Source: Leptospira idonii
Lineage (GTDB): Bacteria > Spirochaetota > Leptospiria > Leptospirales > Leptospiraceae
Assembly: GCF_004770995.1 (NCBI RefSeq)
Contig: NZ_RQHW01000013.1
Span: forward strand, 1-64,000
Direction: 5' to 3'
Length of the DNA: 64,000 nucleotides
This document shows positions 31,308 to 38,236 of the stretch, in pieces. How positions within the stretch are numbered: position 1 is the first letter of the stretch; every line of letters begins with the position of its first letter. The position numbers were made by a program, and so were the translations under genes. The notes beneath the pieces are model-generated. The model ran no database searches. It had not been told where the DNA came from and saw only the letters and a list, made by a program, of their open reading frames with translations.

Positions 31308-32411
31308 ATGGCATTCAAAATCGGCTACGACGCAAGGATGATCGAACATTCCGGGATCGGCGTAAGAATTCAGCACATACTAAAATATTGGCCTTTGAGT
31401 CATGGAGAAGCCGAGTTACATATATTTGGTGATCCTGCCGTCTTAAAAAAACATTCTCTTCCTAAAAAAGCGAAGATCGTTCCTTATCTCACAGGAATTT
31501 ATTCTCTGAAAGAATTTTCAGGCCATCCTGAAATGAAAAATATGGATGTCTTGGACATTCCTCACTTCAATGTACCTCTTAGATATCTGAAGAAATGCAT
31601 CGTAACCGTTCATGACCTAATCCCTTTCCATTTCAAATCCGCTCACGGATCCCTGCTGAAAAGAATTTATCTCCAAATCACTCTACGTTCCATTGCCAAG
31701 TTTGCGGCACAAATCATTACGGTTTCCGAATACACCAAAAAAGACTTTCAAAAACACTTCCTTACAGAATCGGAAAGGATAAGAGTCATTTATAACGGTT
31801 TCTCCAAAGATATTTTTTATAAACATACATTAGGCGAAGTAAATTCTTTTCGAGGAGATAGAAAACTTCCGAAAGAATATCTTTTTACTTCCGGAATCGG
31901 GAAGGCACATAAAAATTTCGAATTTTTGTTGAATTCTCTTACTCAACTTTGGTCGTCGAAACAATTGGAAATCCCTTTGGTCATCGCAGGCATTAGCAAG
32001 GAAATTCCCGATTTTCTAAAATCGGCAATAGAAACCTCTCCTGGAAAAATATTTCTACTCCCTCACATTCCTTACGAAGCGCTTCCTTTGGCTTACCAAG
32101 CTGCCGTTTTGTTTGTATATCCTTCCCTATTCGAAGGATTCGGATTTCCCGTTTTGGAAGCGCAGGCAGTAGGAACTCCTGTCCTTTCCTCTGAGGCGAC
32201 CGTATTGCCTGAAATTTTGGAAGATTCAGCTCTTTATTTTGATCCGGCGAATTCTTCCGATTTCGAATCAAAACTTCTCACTGTGCTTAAAAACCAAACG
32301 GAACTAGCTCGCCTTTCTAAATTGGGGAAAAAAAACTCGGAAAGATTCCTTTGGAAGGATCAAATCCAAAAATTAGGGGATTTTTACCGAAAAGAGATTT
32401 TGAATTCTTAA
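31308..32411 (+). CDS. GT4-type glycosyltransferase
   Basis: Encodes 367 residues with a GT-B fold. An N-terminal G-Y-D-A-R-M-I-E-H-S-G-I-G motif and the C-terminal donor-site motif F-E-G-F-G-F-P-V-L-E-A-Q-A-V-G-T-P-V identify the GT1/GT4 family, which transfers sugar from a nucleotide donor with retention. It lies near but not within a polysaccharide cluster; the acceptor is unknown. A WbuC-like cupin gene lies 0.2 kb downstream, and such cupins are often found in O-antigen loci, which weakly supports a surface-glycan role. Confidence 0.88.
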   Translation: MAFKIGYDARMIEHSGIGVRIQHILKYWPLSHGEAELHIFGDPAVLKKHSLPKKAKIVPYLTGIYSLKEFSGHPEMKNMDVLDIPHFNVPLRYLKKCIVTVHDLIPFHFKSAHGSLLKRIYLQITLRSIAKFAAQIITVSEYTKKDFQKHFLTESERIRVIYNGFSKDIFYKHTLGEVNSFRGDRKLPKEYLFTSGIGKAHKNFEFLLNSLTQLWSSKQLEIPLVIAGISKEIPDFLKSAIETSPGKIFLLPHIPYEALPLAYQAAVLFVYPSLFEGFGFPVLEAQAVGTPVLSSEATVLPEILEDSALYFDPANSSDFESKLLTVLKNQTELARLSKLGKKNSERFLWKDQIQKLGDFYRKEILNS

Positions 32412-32442
32412 AAAAATTCTTGCAGTACCATGGGAATCTATC

Positions 32443-32461
32443 GAGACTGATTCTCAGTAAC
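32443..32461. promoter_or_regulatory. candidate Fur box upstream of the Bfd-like gene
   Basis: GAGACTGATTCTCAGTAAC matches the classical 19-bp Fur box at 13 of 19 positions by hand. It ends three bases before the ATG of the Bfd-like gene, where a repressor would block transcription or translation start. It shares TGATTCTCA with the site at 8500-8518 upstream of the haem locus. Confidence 0.45.
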
Positions 32462-32464
32462 ACC

Positions 32465-32662
32465 ATGATCAAATGTCACTGCGCAGAAGTTTTCTTTGAA
32501 GATATCTTAAATGTTGTCAAAGAAACAAATCGGCCTATACTAGAAGTTGCGAATGAAATGGGAGCAGCAGATACATGCACGGCATGCGTATGCGATATGC
32601 TTCAGTTCATTCAGAACAAACTAGAGGACCTCAGTCTTGCCGGCAGCAACTCAACTTATTGA
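32465..32662 (+). CDS. Bfd-like [2Fe-2S] protein (bacterioferritin-associated ferredoxin type)
   Basis: Encodes 65 residues from the ATG at 32465; longer readings add unrelated sequence. Cysteines are Cys4-x-Cys6 and Cys38-x2-Cys41, a C-x-C-x31-C-x2-C spacing, which is the Bfd fold signature for one [2Fe-2S] cluster. An extra Cys43 follows. Bfd releases iron stored in bacterioferritin under iron limitation. The Fur-like box directly upstream fits that. The downstream cupin gene overlaps it by 26 bases. Confidence 0.75.
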   Translation: MIKCHCAEVFFEDILNVVKETNRPILEVANEMGAADTCTACVCDMLQFIQNKLEDLSLAGSNSTY

Positions 32663-33113
32663 TCAGAATCTCATCCAAAAAGTCATTTCGGAAGCGCAAG
32701 CTTCTCCTCGTAAAAGAAAAAATCACAATTTCCACCAACTGACAGAAGTCTATCAGCGTTTTCTCAATGTCCTTACGGAAGATACGTACATTGCGGTCCA
32801 TCGCCACCTAACAGATCCTAAACCGGAAACCTTCGTCATCCTACAAGGCAAGGTGGGTTTTTTGATCTATAATGAAGATGGAAGTATTTCAGAAAAACAC
32901 ATCCTCTCTTCGGAAGGGCCTGTTTACGGGATAGACATTCAACCGGGAGTGTGGCATAATTTGGTTTGTTTGAGTTCAGTAGCTGTCTGCTTCGAAGGAA
33001 AGTCGGGGCCGTACATCGAAACAGTGGATAAGGAATTCCATTCTTTATATCCTATGGAAGGTCACGAAGATTGCCGCCAAACAAATGAGATGTGGAAGAA
33101 AGTTTTCACGTGA
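32637..33113 (+). CDS. WbuC-like cupin protein
   Basis: Encodes 158 residues from a TTG start that overlaps the Bfd-like gene. The pattern S-P-R-K-R-K-N-H-N-F-H, then Q-R-F-L-N, H-R-H, K-P-E-T-F-V-I-L-Q-G-K-V-G, and P-G-V-W-H-N-L is that of the WbuC cupin-fold family. The two H-x-H/W-H segments and Glu would bind a metal. WbuC members are found near O-antigen genes, but function is unproven. It overlaps the esterase gene by four bases (GTGA), so it is coupled to it. Confidence 0.78.
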   Translation: MPAATQLIDQNLIQKVISEAQASPRKRKNHNFHQLTEVYQRFLNVLTEDTYIAVHRHLTDPKPETFVILQGKVGFLIYNEDGSISEKHILSSEGPVYGIDIQPGVWHNLVCLSSVAVCFEGKSGPYIETVDKEFHSLYPMEGHEDCRQTNEMWKKVFT

Positions 33114-33117
33114 AACA
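33102..33117. other. parS-like site 14/16, distant from the par locus
   Basis: GTTTTCACGTGAAACA differs from the canonical parS TGTTTCACGTGAAACA only at its first two bases, and its 12-bp core TTTCACGTGAAA is perfect. It lies at the junction of the cupin and esterase genes, about 19 kb from the two perfect parS sites. ParB may bind it weakly, or it may be a coincidence of the V-K-Q coding context. Confidence 0.4.
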
Positions 33118-34078
33118 AGTTTTATTCATCATACTTATGTTTTCTTTTTTTCAATGTAAATCCTTACCCGATTTCGTGCCTGTACATGAACACATGTCGG
33201 ATAAAATCATAAGCAACGGAATCGATCGAAGCTTCCGCTATTATATTCCCAAAAACAAAAAAGAAGGCCAGATGCCTTTGATCTTTGTTCTGCATGGAGG
33301 AGGGAGTTCGGGAGAAGGAATGATCTATCTCACCCGGCTTTCGGAGAGAGCGGAAAAGGACGGATTCATTGTAGTGTATCCGGATGGTTATGCGAACCGA
33401 TGGAATGACGGAAGAGGAGTAAAACATTCCATTACCGACCAGAAGAACACAAATGATGTTTTATTCTTCAAAGATATGGTGCAGTACTTTCGTAAAAAAT
33501 ATACGATCGATGAAAAAAGAATCCATGTGGTAGGTCTTTCCAACGGAGGATTTATGGCGCAAAGATTAGCCTGCGAAGCTTCCGAAATTTTCGCTTCCGG
33601 TTACTCTGTGGCAGCTACCACATCCCGTTATGTTGCGAACAATTGCAATCTGACGGAACCTCTCTCGATGGGATTCATCTTCGGTAAAAAAGACGATATC
33701 ATCCCTTTCAAAGGTGGTACCATTTACATTCCGATCAGCCAAGAAAACCAGAAGGATCGAATCGCCGCAGGAGAAAGTCTTTCCTTTATGGACAGTCTGC
33801 AGTTTTGGAAAGAAAAACTAAAATGTGATTTGATCCAGGAGAAATACATCGCAAGACTTTCTTCTTCTCTCAAGAGAGATATATTGGAATACCGATACCA
33901 AAGTTGTGATGCAAAAAACAAACTGCAAGCTCATCTGATCGAAAGCGGCGGACATGTTTGGCCTCACGGTTTTTATTATCAAAGTGAAAAAAAATACGGT
34001 TACCTTTCCGATGATCTGGATGCATCTTCCGTAATTTTAAATTTTTTCAAAGAAACTGGCAGACGCAAAGGAGATTGA
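33110..34078 (+). CDS. PHB depolymerase/feruloyl-esterase-like lipoprotein
   Basis: Encodes 322 residues from GTG at 33110, in a GTGA overlap with the cupin stop and behind GGAAG. This start gives a short signal peptide ending F-S-F-F-Q-C, a lipobox. The alpha/beta-hydrolase core has the oxyanion loop L-H-G-G-G and nucleophile Ser144 in G-L-S-N-G-G. A late Asp in F-G-K-K-D-D and His in G-G-H-V-W-P complete a triad. This pattern is shared by LpqC/feruloyl-esterase-type enzymes. It is likely surface- or periplasm-located; the substrate is unknown. Confidence 0.82.
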   Translation: MKQVLFIILMFSFFQCKSLPDFVPVHEHMSDKIISNGIDRSFRYYIPKNKKEGQMPLIFVLHGGGSSGEGMIYLTRLSERAEKDGFIVVYPDGYANRWNDGRGVKHSITDQKNTNDVLFFKDMVQYFRKKYTIDEKRIHVVGLSNGGFMAQRLACEASEIFASGYSVAATTSRYVANNCNLTEPLSMGFIFGKKDDIIPFKGGTIYIPISQENQKDRIAAGESLSFMDSLQFWKEKLKCDLIQEKYIARLSSSLKRDILEYRYQSCDAKNKLQAHLIESGGHVWPHGFYYQSEKKYGYLSDDLDASSVILNFFKETGRRKGD

Positions 34079-34085
34079 TCCGTAA

Positions 34086-34967
34086 ATGTTTTATTCTGAA
34101 ATTCGAAATAAACAAACTGTTTTCTCCACTTTAGAGGTAGGGAGTGGAGAACCGATCCTCTTTCTTCACGGTTTCCCGGATCAAAATAAGACTTTTGCCC
34201 ACATTATGGAACCGATCGCAAGGCAAGGTTATCATTGCGTAGCGCCGGTAATGCGAGGATACGAACCAGGAACTATTTCTCATTGGACCAAACTTCATAT
34301 CAACGATTTGGTTTTAGACATCCTAGGATGGATGGACGATAGAGGATGGGATCATGTTCATTTGGTCGGACACAATTGGGGAGCAGTGATCGCCTATGCT
34401 TGTGGTATCTATTACCCGATGCGTATTTCTTCCATCACTTCCATCGGTGTACCTCTTCTGAAAAATTACCAGCAGACCCTTCTTTGGGCTCCTCAGCAAT
34501 CCTTTCATTCCTGGTATCTTCTGTTGTTTCAAATTCCTCTACTTGCAGAATTGACCCTACGCTCGAATCATTTCGGATTGATCGATTATCTTTGGAAGGA
34601 TTGGTCTCCGGAACTCATTCCCAACAGCGATCATTTAGCAGAAATTAAATCTAATTTCCAAAATCCGGGAGTTTTATCCTCTGCTCTTTCCTATTATAGA
34701 AATTTGAACGATCTTTTGACTGAGTCCGGTAGAGAAAGTATATTAGGAATTTTAGATGCGGTTGTAGGATCTCCTACTCAAGTTCTCTACGGAACCGAAG
34801 ACGGATGTTTCCATAGAAACCTTTATGAGCAGATTTTAAAAGAATCCGATTTCTCCAGAGGTTTGAAAAAAGTAGCGTTCGAATCGTCCGGTCACTTCCT
34901 ACATTGGGAGAAGCCCGAGGAAGTGGCGGAAAATATAATCTCTTGGGTGAAGAAAAATAAAATATAA
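34086..34967 (+). CDS. alpha/beta hydrolase, epoxide-hydrolase-like, Asn at the nucleophile position
   Basis: Encodes 293 residues with no signal peptide. The H-G-F-P oxyanion region and D-R-G-W-D-H-V-H-L-V-G-H-N-W-G-A nucleophile elbow resemble epoxide hydrolases and haloalkane dehalogenases, which have G-H-D-W-G. Here the nucleophile position is Asn97. A late His in S-G-H-F-L-H-W-E-K-P is in place. The protein may be inactive, or Asn may be converted to Asp, or chemistry may differ. It starts 7 bases after the esterase gene, so it is likely in the same operon. Confidence 0.78.
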   Translation: MFYSEIRNKQTVFSTLEVGSGEPILFLHGFPDQNKTFAHIMEPIARQGYHCVAPVMRGYEPGTISHWTKLHINDLVLDILGWMDDRGWDHVHLVGHNWGAVIAYACGIYYPMRISSITSIGVPLLKNYQQTLLWAPQQSFHSWYLLLFQIPLLAELTLRSNHFGLIDYLWKDWSPELIPNSDHLAEIKSNFQNPGVLSSALSYYRNLNDLLTESGRESILGILDAVVGSPTQVLYGTEDGCFHRNLYEQILKESDFSRGLKKVAFESSGHFLHWEKPEEVAENIISWVKKNKI

Positions 34968-35010
34968 TCCCCCATTTCATCGTCTCCTAATATTACAGGA
35001 GATCAATGGA

Positions 35011-35214
35011 ATGTACACCAATATGGGAATATACGATCGTATCATTCGCGGTACAGTAGCAGTCGTAATCGGAGGATTGTATTTTACTGGACTTATCGAA
35101 GGAAGTGTAGCTATCATAGTAGCATTGGTAGGACTTCTTTTGGTTTCGACAGCGGCGATCGGATTTTGCCCGTTTTATCTGCCGTTTGATTTAACTACCA
35201 AAACAAAGGGTTAG
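35011..35214 (+). CDS. DUF2892 (YgaP-like) small inner-membrane protein
   Basis: Encodes 67 residues. The pattern M-G-x-x-D-R-x-I-R-G-x-x-A, two transmembrane helices, and C-P-F-Y-L-P-F is DUF2892. Members occur alone or fused to rhodanese in sulphur handling (YgaP). AGGAG lies 10 bases before the ATG. The DUF3365 gene starts two bases after the stop, so the two are one operon. Confidence 0.88.
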   Translation: MYTNMGIYDRIIRGTVAVVIGGLYFTGLIEGSVAIIVALVGLLLVSTAAIGFCPFYLPFDLTTKTKG

Positions 35215-35215
35215 T

Positions 35216-35761
35216 ATGATTCGATTTTTGATTCTTTCCTTAGTCTTGTTTTCTTTACAATGTAAGGGAAACATTTCCGATTCGGAAAAAGAGAAACAAG
35301 CGGTTTCTTTAATCGGCGAAATGCAGAAAGAATTACTCACCAACCTAACGGAATCAATACAAACCAAAGGAATAGAAGCTTCGATCACACATTGTTCTAA
35401 AATTTCTCCAGAGTTAGAGAACAAACTTTCCCACTCCGGATGGAATATAAAACGTATATCCCAAAAAAATAGAAACCCTCATCATTTCCCCGATGTTAGA
35501 CAACTTGCCGTTCTCAAACAATGGGAAACCGTTTTACAAGAAGGAAAAAAACCTGAAGTTTTCATTTCAAAAGAAGGAAGCAGTTTCTTGGTTATGAAGC
35601 CGATTTTACTCGCACCGAATTGTGTCGTATGCCACGGAAACGATACGGAAATCGATTCTAAGGTAAGAAGTAAAATTTTAGAAATTTATCCTAATGATAA
35701 GGCAATCGGTTATAAAACGGGGGATCTACGAGGTGCATTTGTCGCCGAATTCAAAGAATAA
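35216..35761 (+). CDS. DUF3365 haem-binding lipoprotein (Tll0287-like)
   Basis: Encodes 181 residues. The signal peptide ends L-F-S-L-Q-C (lipobox). A C-V-V-C-H motif (Cys136, Cys139, His140) gives covalent c-type haem attachment, and the preceding N-R-N-P-H and F-P-D-V-R-Q-L segment is characteristic of DUF3365. Members are proposed redox or gas sensors and electron carriers in the periplasm. It follows the DUF2892 gene by one base. The 3' end overlaps the convergent methyltransferase gene by 11 bases. Confidence 0.85.
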   Translation: MIRFLILSLVLFSLQCKGNISDSEKEKQAVSLIGEMQKELLTNLTESIQTKGIEASITHCSKISPELENKLSHSGWNIKRISQKNRNPHHFPDVRQLAVLKQWETVLQEGKKPEVFISKEGSSFLVMKPILLAPNCVVCHGNDTEIDSKVRSKILEIYPNDKAIGYKTGDLRGAFVAEFKE

Positions 35762-36932
35762 GCTTAGATTCACTTTCATTCTTTTCTAACAAAACCAAAA
35801 CCTCATAATGAGCGGTTCTTGGAAAAAAATCCACCAAACAAACATGACTTATCTTATAATCGGATTTCAAAAGTTCTTTCACATCCCTTTGTAAAGTATT
35901 CGCATTGCAGCTGGAATAAATGATTTTTTTAGGCAGATATTTCCGAACCTCTTCCACCAGATGAGAACTTAATCCCGATCTTGGGGGATTGACGATCCAA
36001 GTAGGAAAGTTTTTCGTTTGTTCTGGCAGAAGATCCTGATATAAATCGGAAACTTTATATTCAAAATTTTTAATCTGATTTTTCACTGCATTGGTTTTTG
36101 CAAACTGGATGCTTTTAGGATGACCTTCCAATCCCAATAATTTAGGAATTTTTGCGCTCAGACTGACTCCGATCAATCCGGCTCCGCAAAACAATTCCAA
36201 TACGTCTTCATTTTTATCTCCGAGCATCGACTCGATCTCATCCAACCAATTAGGAATGAGGAAAGTATTGATTTGGAAAAAACCTTTAGGAGGGCAATGA
36301 ATGGTTTTTCCTTTTATGAAAAACACGGATCTATTACGGGAATAATCCACAGCTTCTTCGTTGGAAATTCTCACTTCAATAGAATCTCCTTTCGTCTTTG
36401 TGTTAGAATTGCGGTCCCCACTTCTGCGGGTAGATGATGTTCTTATTTCAGGAGCAAGATTCTCCCATTGCAGACGTTCATCCAAATTCAGACAACCTTG
36501 TTCGGGAACATCCACGATCGAATGAGAAAAGCGGGAAAAAAAACCGGGTTTTCCATTCCGAATCTGCCATTGCACATTATTTCTGTAATGTGTAGGAGAT
36601 CCCTGGATCGTTTTGATTTTTCCTAATTCATAAGAAAGAAGTTCCGAGAGAAGCTCCCTTTTCAGACTAAGCTCATCTTCATAAGAAATATGGCGGTAGG
36701 AACATCCCCCGCATTCACCAAACACAGAACAATCGAGATCGATTCTATCAGGGGAAACTTTATGGACTTGGTCCACTCTTCCGAATCTTTCTTTTTTTCC
36801 GTCCTTTTCAATAGTTATGTCTACTTCTTCACCGGGAATCCCTCCCGTAATAAAGATTGGCCGGCCTTCCGAATGAGTGATCGAATACCCTCCATGCACC
36901 CATTTTTCAATATTTACCCGAATCTTTTTCAT
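35751..36932 (-). CDS. TrmA/RumA-family 23S rRNA or tRNA m5U methyltransferase
   Basis: Encodes 393 residues. An N-terminal TRAM domain is followed by the iron-sulphur motif F-G-E-C-G-G-C-S-Y-R-H. The SAM domain has V-L-E-L-F-C-G-A-G-L-I-G-V-S-L, I-V-N-P-P-R-S-G-L, and the catalytic Cys in I-Y-S-S-C-N-A-N-T-L-Q-R-D. This is the RlmC/RlmD/TrmA superfamily, which makes 5-methyluridine in RNA. The exact RNA cannot be told without comparison. Confidence 0.88.
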   Translation of the reverse strand: MKKIRVNIEKWVHGGYSITHSEGRPIFITGGIPGEEVDITIEKDGKKERFGRVDQVHKVSPDRIDLDCSVFGECGGCSYRHISYEDELSLKRELLSELLSYELGKIKTIQGSPTHYRNNVQWQIRNGKPGFFSRFSHSIVDVPEQGCLNLDERLQWENLAPEIRTSSTRRSGDRNSNTKTKGDSIEVRISNEEAVDYSRNRSVFFIKGKTIHCPPKGFFQINTFLIPNWLDEIESMLGDKNEDVLELFCGAGLIGVSLSAKIPKLLGLEGHPKSIQFAKTNAVKNQIKNFEYKVSDLYQDLLPEQTKNFPTWIVNPPRSGLSSHLVEEVRKYLPKKIIYSSCNANTLQRDVKELLKSDYKISHVCLVDFFPRTAHYEVLVLLEKNESESKLIL

Positions 36933-36960
36933 TGGTTTAGTCCATGAAACGATTATTCAT

Positions 36961-36990
36961 TTGACACCGCACTCGTATTTACCATAACGG
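36961..36990 (+). promoter_or_regulatory. candidate promoter of the tRNA-Ser pair
   Basis: TTGACA at 36961-36966 is a perfect -35 hexamer. TAACGG at 36985-36990 (18-base spacer) or CATAAC at 36983-36988 could serve as -10. The tRNA gene starts 12 bases after that, which fits a short leader. Confidence 0.4.
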
Positions 36991-37002
36991 ATAGGTACCA
37001 TT

Positions 37003-37086
<84 letters not shown>

Positions 37087-37095
37087 AGTATAGAA

Positions 37096-37184
37096 GGAGA
37101 CGTGCCTGAGTGGCCGAAAGGAGCGGTTTGCTAAACCGTCGTACGTGTTAAAGCGTACCCAGGGTTCGAATCCCTGCGTCTCCG
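37096..37184 (+). tRNA. tRNA-Ser (anticodon GCU)
   Basis: An 89-nt class II tRNA. GGAGACG pairs with CGTCTCC, the loop reads TTTGCTAAA (anticodon GCT), a long variable arm is built on GTACG...CGTAC, and the T-loop has GGTTCGAATC. The discriminator is G. CCA is not encoded. It sits 9 bases downstream of tRNA-Ser(UGA), probably on one transcript. Confidence 0.97.
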
Positions 37185-37198
37185 AAACTTAGATAGAG

Positions 37199-37630
37199 AT
37201 GATACTTGCCAACCTAAGAACATATTATTATAAAACGGTTGCTTATCTCAAAACAGAAGAAGCTAAGCTTATATTTTCTTCACTTCCTCTCTATTTTTCC
37301 TGGGTTCCGATTCTAACTTGGAACAGAAACCATCCTTCTATCCGCAAAACCTGTTTTTTTTCAGCAATTAACACAGGTTCATTCTTTTTTCTTTTGTTTT
37401 CCGCCCAAATTCTTTCTATCCTTCCGTTCGTGGGCCCCTACCTTTCCAATTTCATTCATCTCATTTCTGTCTTACTTTATCTTGGCATTTCGGGATTTTT
37501 GATTTACTCCATCCGCTTGAAAAAAACCATTGATTTACCCATTCTTACGGATGGGGAACGAAGGCTTTCGAGCTTTTTTGCGCCCATAGCTCAACTGGAT
37601 AGAGTATCTGACTACGGATCAGAAGGTTAG
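37199..37630 (+). CDS. small membrane protein of unknown function, reading into tRNA-Arg
   Basis: Encodes 143 residues from an ATG 15 bases after the second tRNA-Ser. There are two strong hydrophobic segments at about 57-75 and 85-105, and a shorter one near 28-42. The last residues from A-P-I-A-Q-L-D-R-V-S are translated from the 5' half of the tRNA-Arg gene, where the stop lies. This could be a real gene whose natural end is inside the tRNA, or a truncated one. Composition of the upstream 125 codons looks coding. Confidence 0.5.
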   Translation: MILANLRTYYYKTVAYLKTEEAKLIFSSLPLYFSWVPILTWNRNHPSIRKTCFFSAINTGSFFFLLFSAQILSILPFVGPYLSNFIHLISVLLYLGISGFLIYSIRLKKTIDLPILTDGERRLSSFFAPIAQLDRVSDYGSEG

Positions 37631-37653
37631 AGGTTCAAATCCTCTTGGGCGCG
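37580..37653 (+). tRNA. tRNA-Arg (anticodon ACG)
   Basis: A 74-nt class I tRNA. GCGCCCA pairs with TGGGCGC, the anticodon stem-loop is TCTGA-CTACGGA-TCAGA (anticodon ACG), and the T-loop has GGTTCAAATC. The discriminator is G. The anticodon A34 should be deaminated to inosine by TadA, and the tadA-like gene begins two bases after the tRNA. Confidence 0.97.
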
Positions 37654-37655
37654 CG

Positions 37656-38096
37656 TTGGATATCCTTGAAAAATTCCAAACTCGCTGGTTTGACCGAATC
37701 AATTCTCATCCCGACGAAATCCCTTCTTTCACTCAAATCTACGATACGAACTCCGAACTTCTCTCAGAATCCTTCAATCTCGTAGAACATTCATTAAATG
37801 CTACACTTCATAGTGAGATTCTTGCCATCGAAAAGGCATTAACTCTGCGTTCCGAAAAGTATTTAATGGAAACGATACTGATTACCGCTTTGGAGCCTTG
37901 TCTCCAATGTGCTGGTGCGATTCTAAGGGTCAAAATACCTGAAATCGTTTATTTTGTTCCAGCCAAACCGGGAGAAGGAATCTCTTCTTATTCCACAGAA
38001 TCTATCTATCTGTTGAACCATTTTCCCAAACTTACTTTAATTGAAAAAGATGTGATAAAAAATAAATTTCGTGAGTTTTTCAGAGAGAAAAGGTAG
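37656..38096 (+). CDS. tadA: tRNA-specific adenosine deaminase (TadA), divergent
   Basis: Encodes 146 residues from TTG. The zinc site is His52-Ser-Glu (usually H-A-E) and P-C82-L-Q-C85-A-G-A-I, with F-N in the expected substrate-Asn position before it. TadA converts A34 of tRNA-Arg(ACG) to inosine so that one tRNA reads CGU, CGC and CGA. The gene begins two bases after the tRNA-Arg(ACG) gene, which links enzyme and substrate genetically. The N-terminus is weakly conserved; a general cytidine/guanine deaminase is the alternative. Confidence 0.82.
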   Translation: MDILEKFQTRWFDRINSHPDEIPSFTQIYDTNSELLSESFNLVEHSLNATLHSEILAIEKALTLRSEKYLMETILITALEPCLQCAGAILRVKIPEIVYFVPAKPGEGISSYSTESIYLLNHFPKLTLIEKDVIKNKFREFFREKR

Positions 38097-38140
38097 AATT
38101 CTATTGACCATTTCTTTTTATGGAAGTTCGTAGAATCATT

Positions 38141-38225
<85 letters not shown>

Positions 38226-38236
38226 ATGGTTCCTAA

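Noticed and set aside
37656..38096. General cytidine or guanine deaminase in place of TadA
   Set aside because: The substrate Asn position, P-C-x-x-C-A-G-A-I and adjacency to tRNA-Arg(ACG) favour TadA; not fully excluded.
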